Notes: generated by a model from the letters alone, not told the origin. A DNA stretch of 53,837 nucleotides from Rhodospirillaceae bacterium (GCA_002721365.1 PBKC01000002.1:29779-83615); one strand, 5' to 3'. Numbered from the stretch's first letter, positions 17,342-27,384 are shown. Made by a program: numbers and translations.

Positions 17342-18677
17342 GGGGACCGGCAGGGGGCGCCGCGGCGGCGAACGGCGCACCTCCCGAAGGCAGACGCCGG
17401 CCGTCGATCCGCGGCCGCTCGTCGTCGATATCCGGTCGATCGGCGCCGGCGGTGACGGAGTAGCCGACGACGATGGCCGGCCCGTCTACGTACCCTACAC
17501 GGTTCCCGGCGATCGGGTGGAAGTCCGCCCGGTCGCGTCGGTCGCCGGGGGCGTTCGTGCCGATATTCTGTCCTTCGAAGCGGAAGGGCCGCATCGCGTG
17601 CCGCCGCCCTGTCGGCATTTCGGCACCTGCGGGGGCTGCGCGCTCCAGCATCTCGATGACACTGTCTATGTGGACTGGAAACGCGGCCGTGTGGTCGAGG
17701 CTTTGGCGCGCCAGGGGCTGGGAGAGGTTCCGGTCGGTGCCGTGGTGCGGTCGCCGGCGTCGGCGCGACGGCGCGCCACCTTCGCGGCGAGGCGGATCGG
17801 CCGCGACGTGGTTCTGGGTTTCAACGCCGCGAAGTCCCATCTGATCCTCGACCTCGCCGAATGCCCGGTTCTTCGCCCGGCGCTGGTGGCGCTGCTTCCT
17901 TCTCTTCGCGATCTTCTCCGCACCATGCTGGAAGCCATGGCGGCCGCTGATGTCGTCGTGACCGAGACGGCGGCCGGTGTCGATCTGGTCTTTGTCATGG
18001 GGCGTGAGGCGGGGCTGGACGACCGCGAGCGGCTGGCTGGCTGGGCAGCGGAAAACGATGTCGCCCGGGTGTCCTGGCAAGGAGCAGAGGACGTTGTCGA
18101 ACCGATCGCCGCGCGACGCCCGGTCACCCTGTCCTGGGGTGGTGCCGACGTGGCGATTCCGGCCGGTGCCTTTCTCCAGGCGACGGCCGAGGGCGAGGCG
18201 GCGATCGTCGAACGGGTTCTGGCCGCTACCAGCGAGGCGGCACGGGTCGCCGACCTCTATGCCGGGTGCGGGACGATCGCCTTTCCGCTGGCCGCGTCCG
18301 CAAAGACGGTCCATGCGGTCGAAGGCGAGGCTGGTCTCGTCGCCGCCATCGAGCGGTCCGCCGGGGCTTTCTCCGGCCGCGTCTCGGCGGAGCAGCGGGA
18401 CCTGGTCGCGCGGCCGCTGACGGTTCCCGAACTCCGCCGCTTCGATGCCGTCGTCTTCGATCCGCCCCGGGCGGGCGCGGCCCCGCAAGCGCGGATGCTG
18501 GCCGAGGCCGGTGTTCCGACCGTCGTCGGCGTGTCCTGCAATCCGGCAACTTTCGCGCGTGATGCGCGGACGCTGGTCGACAGCGGCTATCGCCTACGGG
18601 AGGTCACGCCCATCGACCAGTTCCTGTGGTCGCCACATGTCGAGCTGGTCGGCGTGTTTTCCCGAGACGGGAGCTAG
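17292..18677 (+). CDS. Class I SAM-dependent RNA (uracil-5-)methyltransferase, TrmA/RlmD-like
   Basis: This 461-residue enzyme probably makes m5U in rRNA or tRNA. It has a TRAM-like N-terminal beta barrel (about 44-100) and iron-sulfur-type cysteines at 107, 113, 116 and 191 (CRHFGTCGGC plus a later Cys). The SAM motif ADLYAGCGTIAFPLA follows, with the catalytic cysteine at 416 in GVSCNPATFARD. The only start that fits the frame upstream of the barrel is a TTG at 17292, which overlaps pepA by 50 bp; I see no better ATG or GTG, so the exact start is uncertain. Which uracil it modifies cannot be told from the sequence. Confidence 0.85.
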   Translation: MACGCSTGWSPLITKAKGTGRGRRGGERRTSRRQTPAVDPRPLVVDIRSIGAGGDGVADDDGRPVYVPYTVPGDRVEVRPVASVAGGVRADILSFEAEGPHRVPPPCRHFGTCGGCALQHLDDTVYVDWKRGRVVEALARQGLGEVPVGAVVRSPASARRRATFAARRIGRDVVLGFNAAKSHLILDLAECPVLRPALVALLPSLRDLLRTMLEAMAAADVVVTETAAGVDLVFVMGREAGLDDRERLAGWAAENDVARVSWQGAEDVVEPIAARRPVTLSWGGADVAIPAGAFLQATAEGEAAIVERVLAATSEAARVADLYAGCGTIAFPLAASAKTVHAVEGEAGLVAAIERSAGAFSGRVSAEQRDLVARPLTVPELRRFDAVVFDPPRAGAAPQARMLAEAGVPTVVGVSCNPATFARDARTLVDSGYRLREVTPIDQFLWSPHVELVGVFSRDGS

Positions 18678-18707
18678 GCGGGGAAGTCCGAGCCGCCCCC
18701 TCACCGA

Positions 18708-18790
18708 CCCTCCCCCTCGCGGGAGAGGGGGCGAAGCGTCGAAGCCGGGCGATAGATAGCGGTCTCCCTCTCGCGGAGGGGGCGGGAAGG
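18708..18790. repeat. Palindromic GC-rich repeat pair (REP-like)
   Basis: Two hairpin-forming units lie after the methyltransferase stop. The first has arms CCCCCTC (18712-18718) and GAGGGGG (18725-18731) with a six-base loop. The second, around 18763-18785 (CTCCCTCTCGCGGAGGGGG), is a variant of the same design. Sequences of this kind occur many times between genes in alphaproteobacterial genomes and often act as transcription ends. They separate the methyltransferase from livM. Confidence 0.65.
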
Positions 18791-18877
18791 GGGGAAGCGG
18801 CCGCTTGAACGGTCAATCCGCTTGACCGCTACCGTCTGCCCGACAATCCTCTGCCGACTAGGGGAGGGAGCCAGACG

Positions 18878-19942
18878 ATGTCGATGATCCCGGCCGGTCA
18901 GTTCAAGACCGACTATCGGAAGGACACGACGATCTTTCCGACGCCGATGTCGCGCAATGTCTGCATCGCGTCGGTGATCGCGCTGCTGTTCGCGCCGCTG
19001 GTGCTGGATGCCTACTACCTGAACCTGCTGATCCAGATCGGCTATTACGGCATCGCGGCGCTGGGACTGAACCTGCTGACGGGCTTCACCGGGCAGATAT
19101 CGCTGGGTCACAGCGCGTTCTTCGGTTTCGGCGCCTTCGCTTCCGCCTGGATCAACAGCACTACCGGGATTCCCGTCTTCTTCTCGATCCCGCTCGCCGG
19201 GCTGATGACGACGGCGGTGGGGCTGATCGTCGGGGTGCCGGCGGCGCGCATCAAGGGCCTCTATCTCGCGATCGCCACCTTCGCCGCGCAGTTCATCCTT
19301 CAGGACTTCTTTGCCCGGGCAAGCTGGTTCTCGGGCGGGTCGGCCGGTGCACTCGCTAACCCGTTCGAGATCTTCGGCTGGGTGGCCGACACCGACGAGC
19401 GCTATTTCTACGTCGTCCTGGCCTATCTGGTGGTGATGTACCTGTTCGCGACGAACCTGTTGCGAACGCGCGACGGGCGGGCGTTCGTGGCGGTGCGCGA
19501 CCACTACCTCTCCGCCGAGATCATGGGGATCAACCTCACCAAATACCGGATCCTCTCCTTCGGCGTCTCGGCGTTCTACGCCGGGATCGGCGGTGCCCTC
19601 TATGGCCACTATCTGGGCTTCGTCTCGGTGGAGGAATTCACCATCCTGCTGTCGATCACCTTCATCGGCATGATCATCATCGGCGGCATGGGGTCGGTCA
19701 TGGGAACGCTGATGGGCGTCGCGTTCATGGTCCTGCTGCCCGAGCTGATGGAGGGGCTGGGCGGGATTCTCGCGGAGACGAATTGGTTCGGGGGCCGGGC
19801 GCTGGTGAGCAGTATCGCCTACATCAAGGAGGCTGCGATTGGTCTGGCCATTGTGCTATTCCTGATCTTCGAGCCTGACGGCCTGGCCCATCGCTGGCGG
19901 CAGATCAAGGCGTACTGGAAGCTCTATCCGTTCTCCTACTGA
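18878..19942 (+). CDS. livM: Branched-chain amino-acid-type ABC transporter permease, LivM-like
   Basis: An inner-membrane permease of the HAAT family, 354 residues with about nine membrane helices. Family landmarks are GLNLLTGFTGQISLGHSAFFGFGAF, the cytoplasmic ATPase-contact stretch RDHYLSAEIMGIN and the late GGMGSVMGTLMG. The start follows a good GGGAGGGAG ribosome-binding site. It heads a three-gene unit with a binding protein and a LivF-type ATPase, but no LivH-type permease or LivG-type ATPase is present here, so a complete importer would need parts coded elsewhere. Substrate unknown; amino acids or related amides are the family norm. Confidence 0.88.
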   Translation: MSMIPAGQFKTDYRKDTTIFPTPMSRNVCIASVIALLFAPLVLDAYYLNLLIQIGYYGIAALGLNLLTGFTGQISLGHSAFFGFGAFASAWINSTTGIPVFFSIPLAGLMTTAVGLIVGVPAARIKGLYLAIATFAAQFILQDFFARASWFSGGSAGALANPFEIFGWVADTDERYFYVVLAYLVVMYLFATNLLRTRDGRAFVAVRDHYLSAEIMGINLTKYRILSFGVSAFYAGIGGALYGHYLGFVSVEEFTILLSITFIGMIIIGGMGSVMGTLMGVAFMVLLPELMEGLGGILAETNWFGGRALVSSIAYIKEAAIGLAIVLFLIFEPDGLAHRWRQIKAYWKLYPFSY

Positions 19943-19996
19943 CGACGGACGGGACGGGAGAAGCTCCAGAACAAGAACAACGCAGGAGGAAGCTTC

Positions 19997-21219
19997 ATGA
20001 GAGCGACTGGCATCGGCGCGGTTGTCATCGGCCTCGCCCTTTCGGCATCGCTGTCCGCATCCGCGAAGGATATCTTCGTCGGCCATATCGCCGACTATAC
20101 CGGGGCGACCTCGACGGTCGGCACCGTCTACGGCCAGGGCGTGTCCGACGCGCTGACCTGGATCGACGCCCATGGCGGCATCAACGGCAAGCCGATCAAG
20201 TTCGAGACCGTCGACTATTCCTACAAGGCGCCGCAGGCGATCTCGACCTACAAGTCGTGGAAGCGCGAGGACCCTGCAGCGATCCAGGGCTGGGGCACGG
20301 CGGATACCGAAGCCCTGGTGCAGTTCGTCGCCCGTGACGAGATCCCCTATTTCTCGGCCTCCTATTCGGGCCATCTGACCGACCCCACCGGACAGAACCC
20401 GGAGACCAAGGCGCCGGCGCCATACAATTTCTTCTACGGCCCGTCCTATTCCGACGGTTGCCGGGCGCTGGTGAAGTGGGCCGCGGACGACTGGAAGAAC
20501 AAGGGCGGCGAGGGGCAGGCCAAATATGTCCACATGGGCGACAACCATCCCTATCCGAACGCGCCGAAGGCAGCGTGCGAGGCCTACGCCAAGGAATTGG
20601 GGATGGAGGTCCTGTCGCCGATCGTGTTCTCGCTGGCGCCGGGCGACTTCAAGGCCCAATGCCTGACGCTGAAGGATTCGGGCGCGAACTATGCCTTCCT
20701 CGCCAACACCGGCGGATCGGTTATCTCGCTTCTGAAGTCCTGCGCGACGGTGGGCGTCGACGTTCAGTTCCTCGCCAATGTCTGGGGCTATGACGGGAAC
20801 GTGATGGACGCGGCCGGCGACGCGGCCGACGGTGTCGTCTGGGTGGTCGGTGCCGCCCCCTGGGGGTCCGACGTGCCCGGAATGGCGACGATCCGCGACA
20901 TCTCCAAGGTATCAGACCCGACTGGCGAGCAGCCCCGTCGGCTCCACTACATGCGTGGCGTCTGCTCGGTGTTCTTCATGCGCGACGCCATGGTCTGGGC
21001 GGACGAGAACGGCGGCATCACCGGCCCGAATATCAAGGCGGCGATGGAGCAGATGACGGACCATGTCCCGGCCGAGCTGGAAGGCGTCTGCCTGCCGTCG
21101 GGCTGGACCCCGACCGACCATCGCGGCACCACCACGGTGATGCTCTATCGCGGCCATGTCTCCGACGATCAGAAGGACATGGAGCACATCGCCACCGTCG
21201 AGATCGAACGGCGCCCCGA

Positions 21220-21235
<16 letters not shown>
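19997..21235 (+). CDS. ABC transporter substrate-binding protein (LivK-type)
   Basis: A periplasmic binding protein of 412 residues with a signal peptide (MRATGIGAVVIGLALSASLSASA, cleaved near residue 23) and a two-lobed type I fold. Motifs such as YGQGVSDALTWIDAHGGINGKPI match branched-chain amino-acid-type binding proteins. It has an unusual number of cysteines for the family (Cys150, 193, 222, 249, and later ones), which may form disulfides. An AGGAGG ribosome-binding site precedes the ATG. It lies between livM and livF in one operon. The ligand cannot be predicted from the sequence. Confidence 0.88.
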
Positions 21236-22059
<824 letters not shown>

Positions 22060-22081
22060 GGCACTCTGCGGTCTCTCCCCG

Positions 22082-22187
22082 CGTCATTGCGAGCCGCAGG
22101 CGAAGCAATCCAGGGGGCGGGCGAAACGGTTCACCGAAGGAGCGCATTGCTGGATTGCAGCGCTCCCTTTGGTCGCTCGCAATGACG
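22082..22187. repeat. Nested inverted repeat (CGTCATTGCGAG family)
   Basis: The outer arms are CGTCATTGCGAG (22082-22093) and CTCGCAATGACG (22176-22187), a perfect 12-bp inverted pair. Inside them are GCAATCCAG (22105-22113) and CTGGATTGC (22150-22158), a second perfect pair. This is the kind of extragenic mosaic element that is spread through several alphaproteobacterial genomes. It lies between the converging livF and coq7 and could fold into a long stem that ends transcription from either side. Confidence 0.75.
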
Positions 22188-22222
22188 GTCGTGGTGTCGC
22201 CGTCGGCCCCCTAATGCCGTCG

Positions 22223-22240
22223 TTCCCGCGCAGGCGGGAA
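22223..22240. repeat. Short palindromic element TTCCCGC...GCGGGAA
   Basis: Arms TTCCCGC (22223-22229) and GCGGGAA (22234-22240) with a four-base loop, flanked by CGTCG and CCCAGGATGACG. It resembles the abundant REP unit of proteobacteria built on GTCATTCCCGC and GCGGGAATCCAGG. It stands next to the nested inverted repeat, before coq7's 3' end. Confidence 0.65.
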
Positions 22241-22280
22241 CCCAGGATGACGGCCAGAGGCTTGGGCTGGAAAACCCCGC

Positions 22281-22865
22281 TCAGATCCGTTCCGACAGCC
22301 AGATCGCCAGCCGCGTTCCGGCCTTGACGGCTTCCGACATGGGGCGGAAGGCGGGGGCGCGCTCGGCGTCGTGGGCGAGGGCGGTGTCGTGGTGCTCGAT
22401 CTCATCGGCGCGGAACTCGGCGATGGTCTCGCGTAGTTCTGTCTCGTCCTCGCCGAGCTTCGAGAGCTGCTTGGCGTAATGCTCGTCGATCACCGATTCG
22501 ACGGCCGCGGTGCAGGCCATGGCGGCGCGACTGCCGAGTATGGCGCTCGCCGCCCCCAGGGCGAAGCCCGCGACATGCCAGACCGGTGACAGGGCGGTCG
22601 GGCGCACGCGGCGGTCGACGACCAAGCGGTCGAAGGTCTGAAGATGACGCTGCTCCTGCGCCGCCATATGCCGGATCACGGGGGCCGACTCGGCCTTCCC
22701 CAGAATGGCGAGCTGGCCGGCATAGATCCGGGCGGCACCGTATTCCCCGGCATGGTCGACCCGGATCATCCGCTCGACCAGCGCCTGCGGGCCGAGGTCG
22801 CCGGGCAAGCGCCCCTCGCCGGTACGCCGGGGACCTTGGGGGATGTCGTCTCTGTCGTCAGTCAT
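22281..22865 (-). CDS. coq7: Demethoxyubiquinone hydroxylase (Coq7)
   Basis: Coq7 performs the last hydroxylation in ubiquinone synthesis with a di-iron centre. In this 194-residue protein the candidate ligands are Glu41 (DHAGEYGA), Glu71 and His74 (EQRHL), Glu123, and Glu155 and His158 (DEIEHHD), the complete repeated E...ExxH set of the family. The start overlaps the dsbB stop by eight bases, so the two are probably translated from one message. The presence of Coq7 rather than only a UbiF-type flavoenzyme is typical of alphaproteobacteria. Confidence 0.93.
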   Translation of the reverse strand: MTDDRDDIPQGPRRTGEGRLPGDLGPQALVERMIRVDHAGEYGAARIYAGQLAILGKAESAPVIRHMAAQEQRHLQTFDRLVVDRRVRPTALSPVWHVAGFALGAASAILGSRAAMACTAAVESVIDEHYAKQLSKLGEDETELRETIAEFRADEIEHHDTALAHDAERAPAFRPMSEAVKAGTRLAIWLSERI

Positions 22866-23430
22866 GGTGATGAGCCGTCTTCTTGAGCCAGCTGACCACC
22901 GCCGTCACGGCGATGGTGAAGAGCGCCAGTGAGGCGATGAGATTGAGGCCGGCGATCGAGATGCCGAAGATGTGCCACGGCGCCTCGTCGCAGCGGACAA
23001 TCGGGGCATTCATGATCGCGTCGCGCATTTCGTCGAGCGTCGTCGCCTGGCTGGCGGTGCCGACACAGGCCTCGGTTCCCTTCCACCAGCCCTGTTCGAC
23101 GCCGATGTGGAAGCCCGCGAGGCCGGCGCCGATGGCGAAAGCGATGGCGCAGAGTCCGACCAGGGTGACGAAACCCCACTTGCCGACGCCCTGCGCCGTC
23201 GGCCGATGGAGCGCCACCGACAGGGCGACGAGAGAGAAAGCCAGGGTCGCGACATACGGGATGCGCTGATAGATGCAGAGCGCGCACGGCGGATAGCCGG
23301 CGTACTGGAAGATCAGCGCGCCACCCAAAGCGATGAGCGTGCCGGCCAGGAGAACCGCCGACACGTTGACCGGCGTCAGCAATGGGACGCCCCGTCCGTG
23401 ATGTTGGCTCAGCACTGCCATGACCGGCAC
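22858..23430 (-). CDS. dsbB: Disulfide bond formation protein B
   Basis: An inner-membrane quinone reductase that reoxidises DsbA-type thiol oxidases. The 190-residue protein has four membrane helices. The redox pair is Cys49 and Cys52 (CALC) on the first periplasmic loop, and the second pair is Cys122 and Cys147 on the second loop, so all four functional cysteines are present. The start at 23430 could be replaced by Met4 (MAVLSQ). Its electrons go to ubiquinone, which fits its co-transcription with coq7. Confidence 0.9.
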   Translation of the reverse strand: MPVMAVLSQHHGRGVPLLTPVNVSAVLLAGTLIALGGALIFQYAGYPPCALCIYQRIPYVATLAFSLVALSVALHRPTAQGVGKWGFVTLVGLCAIAFAIGAGLAGFHIGVEQGWWKGTEACVGTASQATTLDEMRDAIMNAPIVRCDEAPWHIFGISIAGLNLIASLALFTIAVTAVVSWLKKTAHHHD

Positions 23431-23493
23431 GTTATACGGAAGCGTGTGGCGCGAAAAGTGCTGTCACACCGTGGACTCACATGGGAGTCGTGC

Positions 23494-24078
23494 TCAAAAC
23501 GCCTTGATCAGAAGGAAGCCGGCGAACAGCAGCACGAAGAAGACGATCGTCAGCATGCCGAGATTACGCTCGATGAAGCCGCGGATCGGCGGACCGAACC
23601 AGTAAAGCAGGCCGGCGATGACGAAGAAGCGGAGCGACCGGGCCACGACCGACGCGATGATGAAGGTGGCGAGGTTGAGGCCGGTGACCCCGCTGGCGAT
23701 GGTGATGACCTTGTAGGGGAAAGGGGTGACCCCGGCGAACAGGACGATCCATGCGCCCCATTCGTTATACCCGGCCTGGAATCGGGCGAACTGTTCGGTG
23801 GCGTGGTAGAACTCGAGGATCGGCTGGCCGAGCGTTTCCCACAAGCCCCAGCCGATGGCATAGCCGGCGAGCCCGCCCAGCACCGAGGCGATGGTGCAGA
23901 CGGTGGCGATCAGCCAAGCCCGTTCGCGGCGGGCCAGCACCATCGGGATCAGCATGATGTCCGGCGGAATCGGAAAAACCGAGCTTTCGACGAACGAGAC
24001 ACCGGCGAGGGCGGGAAGCGCGTGTCGGTGGCCGGCCAGCGCCATGACCCGGTCGTAGAGACGGTTCAGGAGGGACAA
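23494..24078 (-). CDS. YqaA family membrane protein (DedA/SNARE-associated superfamily)
   Basis: A 194-residue protein with about five hydrophobic segments. The stretch FVESSVFPIPPDIMLIPMVL matches the E-x-FPxPPE/D-like motif of YqaA and DedA proteins, and the second motif GVTPFPYKVITIASG matches the partner re-entrant loop of the family. Members are thought to help flip polyprenyl carriers or lipids, but for YqaA the substrate is not settled. It is followed by dsbB, 63 bp downstream, and preceded by a cytochrome c gene on the same strand. Confidence 0.82.
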   Translation of the reverse strand: MSLLNRLYDRVMALAGHRHALPALAGVSFVESSVFPIPPDIMLIPMVLARRERAWLIATVCTIASVLGGLAGYAIGWGLWETLGQPILEFYHATEQFARFQAGYNEWGAWIVLFAGVTPFPYKVITIASGVTGLNLATFIIASVVARSLRFFVIAGLLYWFGPPIRGFIERNLGMLTIVFFVLLFAGFLLIKAF

Positions 24079-24193
24079 GGGAATCTACCTCGGAAGGCGA
24101 CGGGTTAAGCCCGTTTACCCGAAGCGTGGCCGGGAGGATACCGCCAATTGGCCATCCGCTGGGACGCCGGACGGGCGCGACGACCTTCGCCGC

Positions 24194-24607
24194 CTAATCG
24201 GCGGTCAGGGATTCCAGGAAGGCGATGATGTCCATCCGCTCTCGAGTCCGGGGGACACCGAGGAAATTCATTGCCGTTCCCGGCAGGTAGTCCTCCGGCT
24301 CGCGGACGAAGTCAGAGAGCGTCTCCGGCGTCCACACCAGACCCTCGGCCGCGGCGTCGGCCATTGCGTCGGAATAGGTAAAGCTCTCCAGGGACGCTGC
24401 CGGCCTGCCGACGACGCCCCGCAGGTTGGGGCCGGGCAGGCCGTTCTTGCCCGGTTCGATGGTGTGGCAGGCCAAGCATTTGGCGAACGCCTTCTCGCCG
24501 CGTTCCGGGTCGCCGCGGTAGTCGGCTGCAATGGCGTCCCCTGCGGCGGCGACCGCTGCCATCATCGCCAGCCCGGCTGAAATGTTTCGTTTCGGGCTGT
24601 CAGCCAT
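24194..24607 (-). CDS. Small class I cytochrome c
   Basis: A 137-residue c-type cytochrome. The haem-binding motif CLACH is at residues 44-48 and a likely axial Met is Met113 (PGTAMNF). An N-terminal signal peptide (about residues 10-29, AGLAMMAAVAAAGDAIA) sends it to the periplasm. It most likely shuttles electrons like the cytochrome c2/c550 group. I chose the ATG at 24607 because a GGAGGG ribosome-binding site precedes it, though the frame continues further upstream. The stop lies in a CCGCC...GGCGG inverted repeat. Confidence 0.88.
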   Translation of the reverse strand: MADSPKRNISAGLAMMAAVAAAGDAIAADYRGDPERGEKAFAKCLACHTIEPGKNGLPGPNLRGVVGRPAASLESFTYSDAMADAAAEGLVWTPETLSDFVREPEDYLPGTAMNFLGVPRTRERMDIIAFLESLTAD

Positions 24608-24740
24608 CGGTCCCTCCGTTTTTCGCCCTCTCTGGGAAGATCGGCGTTTCGTCCCGAGTTGAAAAGGGTGGAACGATACCGCAGGAAGGCCCCGCGGCGT
24701 TGTTGACCGGCCTCCGCGCTCGTCTATGATGCCGCCGCGA

Positions 24741-24827
24741 GCCCCTGTGGCGGAATTGGTAGACGCGGCAGACTCAAAATCTGTTGCCCGCAAGGGCGTG
24801 CTGGTTCGAGTCCGGCCAGGGGCACCA
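24741..24827 (+). tRNA. tRNA-Leu (CAA)
   Basis: A complete class II tRNA with the acceptor stem GCCCCTG paired with CAGGGGC, discriminator A, and CCA coded in the gene (24825-24827). The anticodon loop is CTCAAAA with anticodon CAA, and a long variable arm follows (GTTGCCCGCAAGGGCGT) as expected for leucine. The T-arm GGTTCGAGTCC is canonical. It decodes UUG. Confidence 0.96.
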
Positions 24828-25106
24828 TTTCCGATAATCTGAGAAATGAAGGCAGCGCACTTGGGGCCAAGTGCGGGGGGCTGCGGCAGTGGCGGTTGGC
24901 GTTGACGCTTGCCGTGTCCGGGCCTGGGGCCACGGCCCGATTTTCGGCGCTCCGGCTGACCGGTTGAGCATGCTTCATCCCGCGATGAAGGGAATGCGTT
25001 TGCTTACCGACGCGCATTGGCGCTGATCTCGCGCCGCGTGGATGGGCCCTCTTGCGTGATTTCGAGTGACGCGACGGGGCCGCATCCTTGGAGGAGGTCA
25101 GGCCCG

Positions 25107-26366
25107 GTGAGCATCCCCACCGCCAAAGGTCAGCCGGTCGGCTTTTCCGTTCCGGTCATTCTCGTGGTCGTGACCGCATCGGCGATCCTGTCGATCAGCA
25201 TGGGCATCCGGCAGAGTCTCGGTCTTTTTCTGCCACCGGTCAGCGCCGAGCTCGGCGTGTCCGCCGCCGCCTTCGGCTTCGCTCTCGCGATTCAAAGCCT
25301 CGTCTGGGGTATCAGCCAACCTATCGTCGGCGCTCTCGGCGATCGTTTCGGGCCGAGGCCGGTGGTGATCGGCTGCGCCGCGATTTACGCAGCCGGCCTT
25401 CTGTTGATGGCCTGGGGCCGGCCGGTCCTGGGGCTTAACGTCGGCGCCGGGCTGATGGTGGGGATCGGCATTGCCGGGACCGGCTTCGGGGTACTGTTCG
25501 GCGCCGTCGCACGGGTCGTGCCAGCCGAAAGACGCGTGCAGACGCTGGGCATCGTTTCGGCGGCAGGCTCGGTCGCGACCCTGCTGATAGCCCCTCTCGG
25601 GCAGTATCTCATCGTGAACAACGGCTGGCGCGCCGGCGCGGCGGTCTTCGCGCTGGTCGCGTTCACGATGGCGATCCTCGGAGCGCTGATGGGACCGAAG
25701 CCGGCCGAGGTGGAAGCGGACGCGGAAGGGCAAGGATCGAGCATCCGCGATTCCCTGGTTGCCGCCGCGCGGCATCCGGGCTTCGCCGCCATGACGCTGG
25801 CGTTCTTCGCCTGCGGTTTCCAGCTCATGTACATCACCGTTCACCTGCCCGCGTTTCTCGCTTATTGCGGCGTGGCGCCAACCGTCGGTGCGACGGCGCT
25901 GGGCGTCATCGGGCTCGGCAATGCGGCCGGTTCCCTGCTTGCCGGCTATCTCGGCTCGCGGTACAGCCAGAAGCGCCTGCTTGCGCTAGCCTATCTGCTG
26001 CGGACGATCGCGATCGTCTGCTTCGTCGCCAAGCCGGTGACGCCGGGGTCGACGATCGTGTTCGCCGCGGCGATGGGCGTTCTCTGGCTCGGCGTCGTAC
26101 CTCTGGTGAGCGGCCTGATCGTCAGGCTGTTCGGGCTCAGACACTTCAACACGCTGTTCGGCTTCGCCTTCTTCAGCCACCAGATCGGCGCGTTCGTCGG
26201 ATCGTGGCTCGGGGGCCTGAGCTTCGATCTGACCGGGTCCTACACGGTTGCCTGGGGCGCCATGATCGCGATCGGCCTGTCCGCCTTTCTTCTCCAGTGG
26301 TTCATGGATGACCGGCCGCGTTCTTCGAGCGACAGCGCGTGTAATCCGGCACCGGCGACCACGTAG
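25107..26366 (+). CDS. MFS transporter
   Basis: A 12-helix major facilitator of 419 residues. A MFS loop-2 motif (GALGDRFGPRPVV) is present and the second half has the similar GSRYSQKR loop. The GTG start at 25107 follows an excellent ribosome-binding site, GGAGGAGGT (25090-25098), so I preferred it to the earlier in-frame codon at 25017. The overall pattern resembles oxalate/formate or monocarboxylate-type members, but the substrate cannot be assigned. A strong hairpin follows the stop. Confidence 0.87.
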   Translation: MSIPTAKGQPVGFSVPVILVVVTASAILSISMGIRQSLGLFLPPVSAELGVSAAAFGFALAIQSLVWGISQPIVGALGDRFGPRPVVIGCAAIYAAGLLLMAWGRPVLGLNVGAGLMVGIGIAGTGFGVLFGAVARVVPAERRVQTLGIVSAAGSVATLLIAPLGQYLIVNNGWRAGAAVFALVAFTMAILGALMGPKPAEVEADAEGQGSSIRDSLVAAARHPGFAAMTLAFFACGFQLMYITVHLPAFLAYCGVAPTVGATALGVIGLGNAAGSLLAGYLGSRYSQKRLLALAYLLRTIAIVCFVAKPVTPGSTIVFAAAMGVLWLGVVPLVSGLIVRLFGLRHFNTLFGFAFFSHQIGAFVGSWLGGLSFDLTGSYTVAWGAMIAIGLSAFLLQWFMDDRPRSSSDSACNPAPATT

Positions 26367-26390
26367 AGGACGAACGACGACGCGGAACTT

Positions 26391-26424
26391 CCGACAAGCA
26401 GCGGCGTCTGGCGCTGCTTGTCGG
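26391..26424 (+). terminator. Strong hairpin after the MFS gene
   Basis: Arms CCGACAAGCAGCG (26391-26403) and CGCTGCTTGTCGG (26412-26424) form a perfect 13-bp stem with an eight-base loop, 25 bp after the MFS stop. There is no T-run behind it, so it may be a Rho-assisted or RNA-stabilising end rather than a classic intrinsic terminator. GNAT starts 20 bp later. Confidence 0.6.
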
Positions 26425-26443
26425 CTCATGCGATCGTCCCGGC

Positions 26444-26899
26444 ATGAACCAATCGACGATCACCCTCCGTGCACCGACCCCGCGGGATGAGGCCGCCTGG
26501 CGGCGGTTGTGGCGCGGGTATCTGGATTTCTACGAGGCCCAAGTTGCGGACACGGTGACCGACCGGACCTGGGTGCGCCTCCTCGATCCCGCCTCGCCGA
26601 TGTTCGGGCGGCTGGCGGAACGCGACGGCGCGGTGATCGGCTTTTCGGTGAGCGTGCTGCACGAGGGAAGCTGGACGCTTTCGCCGATCTGCTATCTCGA
26701 AGACCTGTTCGTCGATCCGGCCCATCGCGGGGCCGGGGCGGGAAGGGCGCTGATCGAGGATCTGATCGCGCTCGCTCGCGAGAACGGCTGGTCGCGTCTC
26801 TACTGGCACACGCGGCGGGACAATCCGGCGCGAGGGCTCTATGACCAGTTCGTGCAAGCGGACGACTTCGTCCGCTATCGTCTCATGCTTGGAGACTGA
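26444..26899 (+). CDS. GNAT family N-acetyltransferase
   Basis: A 151-residue acetyl-CoA-dependent transferase. The core motif A (DLFVDPAHRGAGAGRALIEDL), which binds the pyrophosphate of acetyl-CoA with Arg-Gly-x-Gly-x-Gly/Ala, is clear. The motif B region YWHTRRDNPARGLYDQF follows. It resembles small-molecule GNATs of the kind acting on polyamines or amino-acid derivatives, but the target is unknown. The gene is followed by a GlcG/HbpS-like protein with a 53-bp gap. Confidence 0.87.
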   Translation: MNQSTITLRAPTPRDEAAWRRLWRGYLDFYEAQVADTVTDRTWVRLLDPASPMFGRLAERDGAVIGFSVSVLHEGSWTLSPICYLEDLFVDPAHRGAGAGRALIEDLIALARENGWSRLYWHTRRDNPARGLYDQFVQADDFVRYRLMLGD

Positions 26900-26952
26900 C
26901 CGGCGCGGCACTGTTCCGCACCCGCCCAACGATGTGGAGGAATGAGAACGAC

Positions 26953-27384
26953 ATGACCGACATCACCCTCGATCAGGCGCGCAAGATCATCACGGTGACG
27001 CTCGACAAGGCCGGCGAGCTGGGGCTCAAGCCGATGGCGGTGGCGGTGCTCGACAAGGGCGGGCACCTGAAGGCGTTCGAGAAGCAGGACGGCGCCAGCA
27101 ACCTCCGCTTCGAACTGGCGTTCGGCAAGGCTAACGGCGCCCTGGCCATGGGAATCGGGTCGCGGGCCCTGTTTCAGCGTGCGGAGCAGCAGCCCTATTT
27201 CGTGAATGCGGTGAACGCCCTGGCCGACGGCGCTCTGGTGCCGGTACCGGGCGGTGTCCTGATCAAGGACGCCGGCGGCGCGATCATGGGTGCTGTCGGG
27301 GTGACGGGGGATACGTCCGACAACGACGAAACCTGCGCCATTGCCGGTATCGGAGCGGTAGGACTGGTCGCCGACCCCGGTTGA
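26953..27384 (+). CDS. Heme-binding protein, GlcG/HbpS family (DUF336)
   Basis: A 143-residue protein of the GlcG/HbpS-like family, some members of which bind haem or cobalamin; others are found with oxidoreductases and have no known role. The family hallmarks are the early [19 protein letters not shown] helix, the strand [15 protein letters not shown], and the late [21 protein letters not shown] motif. I chose the ATG at 26953; another ATG at 26932 is possible, but it would leave the GGAGG ribosome-binding site (26936-26940) inside the coding region. A 10-bp inverted repeat overlaps the stop. Confidence 0.85.
   Translation: MTDITLDQARKIITVTLDKAGELGLKPMAVAVLDKGGHLKAFEKQDGASNLRFELAFGKANGALAMGIGSRALFQRAEQQPYFVNAVNALADGALVPVPGGVLIKDAGGAIMGAVGVTGDTSDNDETCAIAGIGAVGLVADPG

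Noticed and set aside
24724..25017. Minus-strand 97-residue frame containing a VPLAGLEPARP stretch
   Set aside because: It is the complement of tRNA-Leu plus flank, a well-known false protein made by reading a tRNA gene backwards.
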